A stretch of DNA of 64,000 bases from Kitasatospora sp. NBC_01287 (GTDB taxonomy: Bacteria; Actinomycetota; Actinomycetes; Streptomycetales; Streptomycetaceae), in assembly GCF_026340565.1 (NCBI RefSeq), contig NZ_JAPEPB010000001.1:1984001-2048000 (forward strand), written 5' to 3'. Below the pieces are notes generated by a model. That model searched no databases, had not been told where the DNA came from, and saw only the letters and a list, made by a program, of their open reading frames with translations. A program made the position numbers and the translations under genes. Positions 17,715 to 25,679 of the stretch are shown here, piece by piece. Every line of letters starts with the position of its first letter. The stretch's first letter is position 1.

Positions 17715-18309
17715 CCAGCACCCTCTCCAGCAGAACCCGCTTGGCCACCGGGACCTCGCCGGTGCCGTCCAGTGCGGAGCCGTCCGCCGTGTCCGCGCCG
17801 TGCACCCGGATCCGCCCCTGGTCGGCGAGGTCGCTGACCAGGACCTTCACCACGCCCAGCGGCATCCGCAGCAGCGCGGAGATCTCCGCGATCGAGCGCA
17901 TCTGCCCCCGGCAGACGTCGCAGATCGCGCCCAGCTCGGGCAGGCCGCGGTCGGCCGGGTCGGCGGGCCGGTTGAGCGCCGACACCAGCGTCTCGACCAG
18001 CAGCACCCGGCCGAACCTGGTCCGCCCCCGGGTGATCGCGTACGGGCGCACCCGGGACGAACGCCCCTGGCCCGCACGGGCGGTGTCGGTACGCCGGCCG
18101 AGGCCGCCGGCGCCGAGCCGACCCTCACCGCGCCGGCCGGCGCCGAGGGCGTCCCCGGGGACGCTCATGCCGATGCTGCTGCCGCTACCGCTGCGGGCGG
18201 TGCCGGGCATGCTTCTCATCTCCTCTGGGTGCTCCGGGCGCTCCGGGTGCACTGGGTGCACTGGGTGCACTGGGCGCTCTGGGTGCGCTGGGCTCGAATC
18301 CGGATTCAT
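17695..18309 (-). CDS. cvnC: Conservon DUF742 protein CvnC
   Basis: 204-residue protein with a C-terminal DUF742 winged-helix-like domain (RVRPYAITRGRTR, CRGQMRSIAEISALLRMPLGVVKVLVSDL). The N-terminus has a His-Pro repeat (HPERPVHPVHPVHP) from 9-bp tandem repeats and a low-complexity linker. The start at 18309 is supported by the ATGA overlap with cvnB; ATG 18168 is an alternative that would skip the repeat. DUF742 proteins couple the roadblock protein to the GTPase in conservons. Confidence 0.92.
   Translation of the reverse strand: MNPDSSPAHPERPVHPVHPVHPERPEHPEEMRSMPGTARSGSGSSIGMSVPGDALGAGRRGEGRLGAGGLGRRTDTARAGQGRSSRVRPYAITRGRTRFGRVLLVETLVSALNRPADPADRGLPELGAICDVCRGQMRSIAEISALLRMPLGVVKVLVSDLADQGRIRVHGADTADGSALDGTGEVPVAKRVLLERVLGGLRKL
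18222..18291 (+). repeat. 9-bp tandem repeat coding His-Pro in CvnC
   Basis: Seven to eight units of the type GTGCACTGG / GCGCTCCGG in the N-terminal coding part of cvnC, giving the (HPV/HPE) repeats. Likely variable in length between strains. Confidence 0.75.
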
Positions 18310-18788
18310 CGGACGGCCATCGCCCGGTGGAGCTCACTGCGCACCTGGGGCGTCAGCGCGTGGCCGGCCCGTTCGACGAGCAGCGCCATCTGGTAGGCCA
18401 GGACGCCCAGGTCGCAGCCGAGCGAGGAGTAGACGCCCAGGCAGGAGCCGTCGCTGATGGCCATCACCACCAGGTGGCCCTCGTCCATCGTCACCATGGT
18501 CTGCTTGACACCGCCGAACTCGATGGCGCGCGCCAGCCCCTGCGCCAGGCTGGTCAGTGCCGAGACGATGGCGGAGAGCTGGTCGGAGCGCATGCCCTGC
18601 TGGGAGTCGGCGAGCAGCAGGCCGTCGGAGGAGACCACCACGGCCTCCTCCACCCCGGGGACCAGCTGCAGGAAGTCGCCGAGCAGCCAGCGGACGTTCA
18701 TCGCGCCCTGGCTGACGGGGTGGCCGGGTCCGCGCAGGGGGGTGGCGGCGGCCGGGACGTGCCGGTAGCCGTGGTCGTCGTGGGTCAT
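18306..18788 (-). CDS. cvnB: Conservon roadblock/LC7 protein CvnB
   Basis: 160-residue roadblock/LC7-domain protein, partner of the conservon GTPase. Seen: NVRWLLGDFLQLVPGVEEAVVVSSDGLLLADS, then DQLSAIVSALTSLAQG and VVMAISDGSCLGV. The N-terminal 30 residues are a flexible extension. It overlaps cvnA and cvnC by 4 bases each. Roadblock proteins act as scaffolds or GTPase regulators; here that role follows from conservon order. Confidence 0.95.
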   Translation of the reverse strand: MTHDDHGYRHVPAAATPLRGPGHPVSQGAMNVRWLLGDFLQLVPGVEEAVVVSSDGLLLADSQQGMRSDQLSAIVSALTSLAQGLARAIEFGGVKQTMVTMDEGHLVVMAISDGSCLGVYSSLGCDLGVLAYQMALLVERAGHALTPQVRSELHRAMAVR

Positions 18789-20890
18789 CGGTCCTGTTCC
18801 TCGGCGGCGGACTCGCGGGCCGCCTGGCGCAGCCCGCTCTGGAAGCCGCCGAGCCTGCGGCGCAGCTCTTCGGCGGAGGTACGGGAACGCTGCGGGCCGG
18901 CGGCGGTGCCCGGCACGCTGCTCGGCGCTTTGCTCGGCGTGGTGTTCGGAGTCGTGTTCGGAGTCGTGTTCGGAGTCGTGTTCGGAGTCGTGTTCGGCGC
19001 ACCGCCCGCCGCCGGCACGGTGGCGAGCCGGCGCAGGCCGGAGGTCGGCATCTCGCCGGTGCCCGGCAGGCCGCCCGCCCGTGGCACCCGCTTGGGCAGG
19101 CCGAGCGGGGTGCGCTCCGCGCCCTCCACCGCGACGGCGGGGCCCGCGGGTGCGCCGAGCCCGAGCTGGCTGATGGTCAGCTGCCGGGTGGGCGGGTCGA
19201 GCGGGTCGTCAGGCTCGGGCTCGGCGGCGTCCGGAGCGAGGGCCGACGCGGCAGTCGGGATGGCGGCGGCCGCAGGCACGGGCTCGGCGGAAACCGGGGC
19301 CGCGACCGAGGCCGCGACCGGGCCGGTGGCCTGGGCGGCCGCCTCGGTCGGCGCTCCCGGGGCGGCGTGGGCGGGCCGGCGCCGGGGCAGCGCGGGCAGG
19401 CCCGCCTCGGCGGCGAGCGGGTCGGCGGCGGCGCGGTGCTGCGCCGGAGAGGTCGGCGCGGTCGGCGGGCTCGGCGGGCTCGGCGCCAGCGCCGCACGGG
19501 CTGCCGCCGACTCGGCAGCCGACGCCTCGGCGGCAGCGAACTCCGCTGCCACCCGGGCCTGTTCGGCACTGGCGGCGGTCGTGCGCTCGGCCCGCCGCTG
19601 GTCGTCCAGGTCGGCCGTGCTCAGCCCGTCCTGGTGCAGCGCCTCGCGCGGCAGCACCACCATCGCGCTCACCCCGCCGCCCTGCCCGTTCTCCCGCAGC
19701 TGCACCCGGATGCCATGCCGGCGGGCCAGCCGGGCCACCACGAAGAGCCCCATGCTGCGGCCGGTCAGCGCGCCGGCCAGCAGCGCGTCACGCCGCTCGG
19801 CCGCCTCGGCGGGCAGCGGCTCGGCGAGCTGCTCGTTGAGCGCGCGAAGCCGTTCGGCCGGCAGGCCGATCCCGTGGTCGGTGACCGAGAGCATCAGCTC
19901 GCCGTTGTCCAGCAGCCAGCCGCCGACCTCGACCTGCTCCTGCGGCGGCGAGAAGGCGGTGGCGTTCTCCAGCAGTTCGGCCAGCAGGTGGCTGGTGTCG
20001 TCGGCGACCGCGCCGGTCAGCCGGGCGGCGGCCAGGAAGCCGAGCTTGACCCGCTCGTAGCGCTCGATCTCGGAGACGGCGGCCCGGACCACGTCGAGCA
20101 GGGCGACCGTCTTGCGGCTGCGCGAGCTGTTCTCCAGGCCGGCCAGCAGCAGCATGTTCTCGCTGTTGCGGCGCATCCGGGTGGCCAGGTGGTCGAGCCG
20201 GAAGAGGCTCTCCAGCTGGGCCGCGTCGGCCTCGCGGCCTTCCAGCGCCTCGATGAGCACCAGTTGGCGCTCGACCAGGGTCAGCGTGCGCATCGCGAGG
20301 TTGACGAAGGTGGCGTCCACGCTGCCCTGCAGCTCGTCGCGCTCCTTGGCCAGCCCGTCCCGCTCGGCGAGCAGCAGCTCGCACTCGCGCAGCAGCTCCT
20401 CCATCCGCTCGACCGAGGCGCCGTTGGCGGCGAGGGCCTCGTGCAACTGCCCGACCAGCTCCTGCCGGCGCCGCCCGAGCTCCTCCCGCTCCTGGAGCAG
20501 CGCCAGCCGCTCGGCGGTGAGCCCCTGCACCTGGGCGCCCTGGGCGTCGCGCCCGGCGATCAGCCGGGCGCGCTCCTCCAGCAGGCCGCCGCGCTCGTCG
20601 AGCAGCGCGGCCAGGTTGCGGGTGGCGAGGTCCCGGGCTCTCTCCAGCGGGCGGGCGGTGACCCGGCGCACCACCACGGCGGTGCCGCCGACCAGCACCA
20701 CGGCCGCCGCGCCGCCCACCGCCCAGAGTTCGGTGGCGCCGGCGCCGTGCGCGGTGTCGCAGCCGGTCAGCGTGGTCAACGCGGGTAGCGCGATCAGCGA
20801 CCTGAGGAGGCGGCGTGGGAGCCGCCGGCCCGCCACCCGGTCCAAGCGGTGGCGCTGGACGGGTTGCTGACGCCTGGTCCTCATACGCAA
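18785..20890 (-). CDS. cvnA: Conservon sensor-kinase-like ATP-binding protein CvnA
   Basis: 701-residue membrane protein with a histidine-kinase-like ATPase domain. An N-terminal basic stretch leads to a hydrophobic segment ending in a lipobox-like LTGC (Cys44), then a second helix (LWAVGGAAAVVLVGG), a long coiled coil (about 75-200), and the HATPase N-box LLAELLENATAFSPP with DHGIGLP and GLFVVARLARRHG. The large extracellular nitrate-sensor-type domain often present in CvnA is missing. The C-terminal third is Ala/Pro-rich and contains a TPNT repeat. It is the first gene of cvnA-B-C-D. Confidence 0.93.
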   Translation of the reverse strand: MRMRTRRQQPVQRHRLDRVAGRRLPRRLLRSLIALPALTTLTGCDTAHGAGATELWAVGGAAAVVLVGGTAVVVRRVTARPLERARDLATRNLAALLDERGGLLEERARLIAGRDAQGAQVQGLTAERLALLQEREELGRRRQELVGQLHEALAANGASVERMEELLRECELLLAERDGLAKERDELQGSVDATFVNLAMRTLTLVERQLVLIEALEGREADAAQLESLFRLDHLATRMRRNSENMLLLAGLENSSRSRKTVALLDVVRAAVSEIERYERVKLGFLAAARLTGAVADDTSHLLAELLENATAFSPPQEQVEVGGWLLDNGELMLSVTDHGIGLPAERLRALNEQLAEPLPAEAAERRDALLAGALTGRSMGLFVVARLARRHGIRVQLRENGQGGGVSAMVVLPREALHQDGLSTADLDDQRRAERTTAASAEQARVAAEFAAAEASAAESAAARAALAPSPPSPPTAPTSPAQHRAAADPLAAEAGLPALPRRRPAHAAPGAPTEAAAQATGPVAASVAAPVSAEPVPAAAAIPTAASALAPDAAEPEPDDPLDPPTRQLTISQLGLGAPAGPAVAVEGAERTPLGLPKRVPRAGGLPGTGEMPTSGLRRLATVPAAGGAPNTTPNTTPNTTPNTTPNTTPSKAPSSVPGTAAGPQRSRTSAEELRRRLGGFQSGLRQAARESAAEEQDR
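18942..19001 (+). repeat. 12-bp tandem repeat (GTGTTCGGAGTC) in cvnA
   Basis: Four identical units at 18942, 18954, 18966 and 18978, and a diverged fifth at 18990. They encode the Thr-Pro-Asn-Thr repeats in the disordered tail of CvnA. Confidence 0.9.
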
Positions 20891-21742
20891 CGGTGCTCAC
20901 AATCTCGTCAGGCCTCAAGCACCCAGAGCCGTCCCCCGGCCCTGGTTGCACTCTCAGACAGACGGCCGCACCCCGTTCCGCCGCTGACACCCGCAAGAGT
21001 GAAGCGCAGAACACACCCGAGAACAAGATCAACTCAGTCGACGGACACGGTCGACCACCGGCGCGGCACTCCCACTCGGACAGGTTTCCGCAGGTCACGG
21101 ATGTATCACCGGCATTGGGAGGAAAACCTTGGCGACTCCGAATGTGACGGAGATCTCACCCGTCACGGGCGCGCGTTCAAGCCTGAACCAATACTCCGTC
21201 AGGAGCTACGCGCGGATACCGGGCCAAGCGTTCGGAATCCGGAACTCCGGGCCGCGACCACACTCGCCGCCGACCGGAAGTGGGCAGGCCAGCGGCCCTC
21301 CGGGGCGGCACGAGCCGCGGCCGGCCGGGCCGCTCGACCGCCCGACCGAATAGTCGGCGGAAATCCCGGACAGGACCCATTCCCCGCGGACTCCGCGGGA
21401 TTTCGGCGCGATATCCCGCGCGATTCCCGAATAGCACGCCCCCGGCGCGGCGGACACCGCGCCGGACCCGCGAAACCCGGGCTGGGCGCGCCGGAAGCGC
21501 TCTCCGCGCTCCGTCACAGCTGCATGTCCACGTCATGACAAGAAGGGCGGAAGTTCGCACGGAGAACGGCCCACCGGGGCCGGCGCGGCGAATGGCCGAC
21601 CGGGGTACTGCGACCAGGTACGGGGACGGGGGTACGGGGACGGGGGTGCGGCGACCGAAGGGCCGTCAACTCCGCGCGCCCCGACCCGGGCAACGGGTCG
21701 GGGCGCGGGTCGGGGCGCGGCGGAGCGGCGGAGCGGCGGGCC
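20891..21742. other. 852-bp intergenic region upstream of the conservon
   Basis: The stretch next to cvnA (20890-21120) has lower GC than its neighbours (for example AGAACAAGATCAACTCAG) and probably holds the conservon promoter. Several open frames cross the rest on both strands, but none shows consistent third-position GC. One candidate with a good ribosome site is listed separately. Palindromic GC-rich segments at 21360-21440 could be transcription ends. No RNA gene was recognised. Confidence 0.6.
21129..21353 (+). CDS. Possible small protein with TTG start and strong ribosome site
   Basis: 74-codon open frame beginning TTG at 21129, preceded by GGGAGGAAAACC, a near-perfect Shine-Dalgarno site at 7-base spacing. 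The first half is polar (ATPNVTEISPVTGARSS), the second Pro/Gly/Arg-rich. Third positions are only moderately GC-rich, unlike real genes nearby, so this may be chance. No homology recognised. Confidence 0.25.
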   Translation: MATPNVTEISPVTGARSSLNQYSVRSYARIPGQAFGIRNSGPRPHSPPTGSGQASGPPGRHEPRPAGPLDRPTE

Positions 21743-23563
21743 TCAGTGGCAGGAGGAGCGCAGCCGGTCCAGCGTCACGTACCCGTGGTCGGCCGCCACC
21801 TCGTGGTCGTAGCAGCCGCCGTCCGCCGAGCGGCCCAGGTAGTGCTCGTCGGCGCTGCCGTCCGCCTGCACGGTGACTCCGGCCTGTCGCTGCAGCACAC
21901 CCGTCGCCGAGAGCCGGTCGTCACTGCTCGACTGCCGCTGCCAGTCGCCGTCGCCGCGCCGGGTCTCCTGCCCCAGCTGCCGGGCCACGCTCACCTGGCC
22001 GCTCACCAGGTAGCTGTCGGCGTCCGCGCCGGGGGTGTAGGTGCTGGTCACGTCGATCGGGTACGACCAGCTGTCGCGCCGCTGCTCGGGGGCGCCGCGG
22101 CCACCGCTGGTGCTGGTCCGCGTCCAGCCGCTGTCACGCTGCGAGGTGACCTGCTGCTGGCCCTGGTTCGCGAGGGTGTCGCTGTTGCGGTAGTCGGCGT
22201 GCTGGTCCACCCGGGTGGTGATCCGGCCGCGCGAGGTGTCCACGTAGCCGGCCACCGTCCAGTCGCGCCCGGTGCTGGCGGTGATCAGCTCGCTGCCGTC
22301 GGGCCGGGCCGTCTCGGTGGTGGCCACCTGCGGCACGGTGGCGATGGTGTCGCTGGTGACGGCGCCGCCGGTCTGCGCGCGCAGCGGGTCGGTGGTCAGG
22401 AAGAGGCTGCCGTCCAGGGTCCAGCTGTCGCTGATCCCGGCCGGCGGCACGAGCGTGACGCTGTGCGGCCTGCCGTCGGTGAGGGTGCCGGCGAACGGCG
22501 TGAGGTCGACGTCGTAGGGCTGGGTGCGGAAGGCGTCGATGCTGGGGATCGGCCGCCACAGCAGCGGGCTGATCCCGCCGGTGTAGATCACCGGGAACGG
22601 CTGCACCACCCCGGCCGGCCGCCCGTCGACCAGCACCTGCACCTCGCGGTAGGTGCCGCCGCCGCAGAGCCCGTAGTCCGGGTGGGCGGCGGCGTAGTCG
22701 TCGGGCACGTTGGCGTACCAGAACTCCTCGCACCCGCCGCCGCGCGCGTAGAGCTGCAGGTGGGCGCCGGTGAGGTTGCGCGGGAAGGTCAGCGTGGAGG
22801 TCGCGCTCTGACCCTTGGTGAGGGTCCACCAGCCCGGCGCGGTGGTCGACTGCGAGACCGGGAGCACCTGGTCGGCGGTGGCGGCCGGCGGGTTGTGCCG
22901 GTCGGCCTGGTAGTACGTGACGGTCATCGTCATGTGGAAGACGCCGGTGTAGGTGTCGTTGACCAGGTTGCCGAGGTCCACGACCACCGGCTGCGGGGTG
23001 CGCAGCAGCGGGATGAAGCCGCTGAGGTCCTGGTCGACGTGCCAGCTGATGCCCGAGGGGTCGGGCTCGGGCGTGCTGGTGCGCAGCACCTCGGCGCCAC
23101 CGATCCAGACCCCGGCCAGCCGGTCGTACTGCCGGCCCGCGACGCTGCCGGACCAGTCCAGCACCACCTTGTTCCACGGCCCGGGGCAGGCGGTGGGCGG
23201 GGTGAGCGTGCCGGTGAAGGGCTGGCCGTAGCTGTTGGCGAAGTCGTGCCGCATGGCGGTGACCGTGCAGTGCGCGGTGTCCGGACGGCTGATCGGCGGC
23301 AGCGCGGTGGTGGGGTTGCCGTAGTCCGTCTCGACCCGCCCACCGGAAGCGGCGGCGCCCGGCGCGGGCGCGGCGGGCGCCGCCGCGGCGGAGGCGCGGG
23401 GGGCGGCCGGGCCAGGGGCGGCGGCCGGCCCGCCGGTGGCCGCGGTGGCCGCCGTCGGGAGGCAGAGGGCGGCCGCGAAGGCCAGCACCAGGGCGGGAAC
23501 GGCGCGGGCGAACGGGCGCCTGCGGGCGGGGGGAGCGGCAGCGGGTATCGGCACGGTTGGCAT
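21743..23563 (-). CDS. Secreted PNGase A-like peptide-N-glycosidase
   Basis: 606-residue secreted protein resembling the plant and fungal peptide-N4-(N-acetyl-beta-glucosaminyl)asparagine amidase A family, which releases N-glycans from glycoproteins. Seen: signal peptide (FARAVPALVLAFAAALCLPTAATA, cut near residue 42), an Ala/Pro linker, then the family core YDRLAGVWIGGAEVLRTSTPEP and GISWHVDQDLSGF, and a second jelly-roll part. Paired cysteines are consistent with export. It has no Shine-Dalgarno site and no operon partner. Likely role: scavenging glycans from eukaryotic glycoproteins. Confidence 0.88.
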   Translation of the reverse strand: MPTVPIPAAAPPARRRPFARAVPALVLAFAAALCLPTAATAATGGPAAAPGPAAPRASAAAAPAAPAPGAAASGGRVETDYGNPTTALPPISRPDTAHCTVTAMRHDFANSYGQPFTGTLTPPTACPGPWNKVVLDWSGSVAGRQYDRLAGVWIGGAEVLRTSTPEPDPSGISWHVDQDLSGFIPLLRTPQPVVVDLGNLVNDTYTGVFHMTMTVTYYQADRHNPPAATADQVLPVSQSTTAPGWWTLTKGQSATSTLTFPRNLTGAHLQLYARGGGCEEFWYANVPDDYAAAHPDYGLCGGGTYREVQVLVDGRPAGVVQPFPVIYTGGISPLLWRPIPSIDAFRTQPYDVDLTPFAGTLTDGRPHSVTLVPPAGISDSWTLDGSLFLTTDPLRAQTGGAVTSDTIATVPQVATTETARPDGSELITASTGRDWTVAGYVDTSRGRITTRVDQHADYRNSDTLANQGQQQVTSQRDSGWTRTSTSGGRGAPEQRRDSWSYPIDVTSTYTPGADADSYLVSGQVSVARQLGQETRRGDGDWQRQSSSDDRLSATGVLQRQAGVTVQADGSADEHYLGRSADGGCYDHEVAADHGYVTLDRLRSSCH

Positions 23564-23565
23564 GT

Positions 23566-23771
23566 ACTCACGGGCCGGTGATCACTGTCAAGGGTGCCGA
23601 CGGGGCTTCCCTGGTGGGGTGGTTGAGGCCTCGTCGGCTCGCGCACCATGGCACCGGCGCGGCCCCGGCGCTCATGGTGTGGCTGCACGGCGGGCTACCA
23701 CGGACCGTCCGCCTATCGGCCCAGCGCAAGGGTGCTGCTCCGGGCCACCCGCGCGCCCTGGCTCTCAGATG
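23566..23771 (+). pseudogene. Possible alpha/beta-hydrolase relic
   Basis: A plus frame encodes VITVKGADGASLVGW, then PALMVWLHGG, resembling the entry to an alpha/beta-hydrolase or prolyl-oligopeptidase domain with the oxyanion HGG motif. After HGG the sense appears to move to another frame (YHGPSAYRPSARVLL) and no catalytic Ser region follows before the convergent cupin gene. A short frameshifted remnant is inferred; a chance match is possible. Confidence 0.25.
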
Positions 23772-24418
23772 AGTCCGAGCCACTTCAGGGCATCGACACA
23801 GCGATCGAATTGACCCTGCGTCATGCGCTTGGCAGCCGCCTCCTCGGGGCTCTCGTCAGCGGCGCCGCGCTGCCACCAGACTTGTCCGGTGACGCGATCG
23901 GTCACCAGGAAGCGCTCCTTGACAGCGGGGCCGCGCACGATGAGCGAGACCGTGTCCGGGTCGGCGACGGCGGCGTGGACCATGGTGTGGTGGAGCGTGT
24001 ACCTGGAACCGGCATGCTCGGAGCGCACCATCTTGGCTTGGAGCTTCGCGATGTCGGTGCTCTCATCGAAGCCCTCTTCGGTGCCGTAGAGGGTGTGGGT
24101 ATAGCGACCGGCGAGGACCTGCGCGGAGTAGCTCCAGCGGTGGTTGTGGGGGCGGTCGTAGTGGTCAGGGCCGAACAGGTGCAGCCGGACGCGGAATCCG
24201 GACGGGTCGTCGTGGAGGACGATCTTGTCCAGGATGTCGTAGTGCTCGCACAGTGCCCTCAGCTGCGGGTCGATGGCGGCGTGGTCGACGGCGGAACGCA
24301 GAGCGGCGCGGTCCTCGGAGAGGTGGGCGAGGACGTCGGCGGTGGCCGCCCCGACCTGGGCGGCGTCGTCCCAGTCGAGTCCCTGGAGCTGGGTCGCGTA
24401 GGTCCGGATGGTGCTCAT
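23765..24418 (-). CDS. Cupin-like protein, last gene of the radical SAM cassette
   Basis: 217-residue beta-rich protein with cupin-type metal-ligand pattern: HYDRPHNHRWSYSAQVLAG (His-x-His) and later RYTLHHTMVHA, then SLIVRGPAVKERFLV. It may be a dioxygenase, isomerase or binding protein; the residues do not decide. ATG 24418 overlaps the PfkB stop (ATGA); the open frame upstream is non-coding extension. It is the distal gene of the minus-strand cassette that begins with the HATPase gene at 33417. Confidence 0.8.
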   Translation of the reverse strand: MSTIRTYATQLQGLDWDDAAQVGAATADVLAHLSEDRAALRSAVDHAAIDPQLRALCEHYDILDKIVLHDDPSGFRVRLHLFGPDHYDRPHNHRWSYSAQVLAGRYTHTLYGTEEGFDESTDIAKLQAKMVRSEHAGSRYTLHHTMVHAAVADPDTVSLIVRGPAVKERFLVTDRVTGQVWWQRGAADESPEEAAAKRMTQGQFDRCVDALKWLGLI

Positions 24419-25296
24419 GGGTGGGCTCCTTGGGGTGAGTACGGGTGATGGGTGGCGCAGTGGGCTGTGGCAGTGGTGCAGGCCCGACGCAGGCACGTGG
24501 GTAGGTCGTGGCCCGCCAGGTAAGCGGCGGCGAAGCCGCCGGAGAACGCGGCTCCGGCCCCGTGGGTGTGGACGACGGGACCCGCTCCGGCAGGGACCCG
24601 GTAGCGACCGGTGGCACTGCGGGCCACCACCCCGAGCCGGCCGAGGGTTACCAGCGCAGCGGTCGGGTTGAGCTGTTGGAACAGGTCATCGGCAACGGCG
24701 TGCGCCTGGTTGGCGTGCCGTTCGGGGAGACCGGTTTGGACGGCGATCACGTCGGCTGCGGAGGCGGCTTGCCTGATGACAGGGTCGAGGGGCTCGCTGC
24801 CGAGATTGAGGATCACCGGGACACCTGCTTGCGCGGCGGCCTGAATGGCGTGGGCTGCGGGCTGGGTGATGGCGCGGTAGCAGTCAATGTAGGCGGCCCT
24901 GGCGCGAGCCAACCCCGAGAAGTCGGCCGTCAGTAGGTCGCCGGTGGCCTGGGCAAGGTGTGCGAACCAGGTCCGGGTGCCGTCCCGGTCGGTGATGACG
25001 GTGATCTCCGGGGTGCGCAGGCCGATGCGCTGGGTGATGCGGTGCTGTATCCCGGCGTTCTCCAGTTGCTCCAGGAGCCCGGTGCCGACCAGGTCGGCTC
25101 CAACACAGTTGGCCACGACGGAGCAGGCGAGGGCGAGGCCGGCGGCAGTGACGGCGGCGATAGGGCCGTCGCCGGCGAGCGAGTGGATGACGTCGTGGAC
25201 CTCGGCACCGCTGTCGGCTGTCGGGTACCGGTCCACGGACAGGAGTCGTGCGCCGGCCAGGTAGCTGAAGCAGGCGAGGTCCACGGCGGCGGTCAC
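24415..25296 (-). CDS. PfkB-like carbohydrate kinase lacking the catalytic Asp
   Basis: 293-residue protein of the PfkB/ribokinase fold, which normally phosphorylates sugars or nucleosides. Seen: ADVIAVQTGLPERHANQ, ALVTLGRLGVV and the C-terminal signature region HTHGAGAAFSGGFAAAYL. The family signature is DTxGAGDxF: here the first Asp is His and the catalytic-base Asp of GAGD is Ala, so it may be inactive or use another base. GTG start, one base after the stop of the NUDIX C-terminal fragment, so coupling is likely. Confidence 0.82.
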   Translation of the reverse strand: MTAAVDLACFSYLAGARLLSVDRYPTADSGAEVHDVIHSLAGDGPIAAVTAAGLALACSVVANCVGADLVGTGLLEQLENAGIQHRITQRIGLRTPEITVITDRDGTRTWFAHLAQATGDLLTADFSGLARARAAYIDCYRAITQPAAHAIQAAAQAGVPVILNLGSEPLDPVIRQAASAADVIAVQTGLPERHANQAHAVADDLFQQLNPTAALVTLGRLGVVARSATGRYRVPAGAGPVVHTHGAGAAFSGGFAAAYLAGHDLPTCLRRACTTATAHCATHHPYSPQGAHP

Positions 25297-25297
25297 G

Positions 25298-25471
25298 TCA
25301 GGACCAGCCGCGCTCGGAGTAGAGCGTGCCCTCGCGGTAGTGGGCGAGGGCTTCGGCGGCGTACGGGATCATCTCGTCGGGCAGCACGTCCAGGCCGAAC
25401 CAGTTTCTCTGGGGCTCAGTGCACTGTTCGGTCGGTGGAGTGCCACGTTTGTCCAGGTCACGAGATTCCAT
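25298..25471 (-). pseudogene. NUDIX hydrolase, C-terminal fragment joined to transposon end
   Basis: 57-codon open frame, too short for usual ORF lists. Its last 32 residues (GLDVLPDEMIPYAAEALAH and onward to ERGWS) are the normal C-terminus of NUDIX hydrolases of this type. The first 24 codons are read from inside the inserted element, which supplies an ATG with AAGGAG 8-9 bases upstream. Joined to the N-terminal part ending WQW at 30658, the frame is perfect. The fragment lacks the catalytic Nudix box. Its translation may keep ribosomes flowing into the PfkB gene. Confidence 0.85.
25403..25418 (+). repeat. Left terminal inverted repeat of the Tn554-type element
   Basis: GTTTCTCTGGGGCTCA, directly inside the AACCA core. 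It pairs with TGAACCCTGGAGAAAC at 30641-30656 (13 of 16). Such short ends probably act as recombinase arm sites. Confidence 0.7.
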
Positions 25472-25679
25472 GCGCTGCTCTCCTTCTGCAACAGGTGTAG
25501 TGGAAACGCCAACCCGCCGTTGAGGGGTCGTCCCAGCCGTCGAGGAAGGACGACCGCCGTCCGGAGACCCGGGGACGATCTCGGAGTGATCGGTCGGTCA
25601 GCTTCGACTCGGCCCAGTCATGGGAAGGGGACGCTGTAGCAATGCGTCGGCGCCGGTCGCTGTCGTAGACTCCGTGATC

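Noticed and set aside
20849..21538. 229-codon plus frame upstream of the conservon
   Set aside because: Crosses the likely conservon promoter, has mixed third-position usage and no motif.
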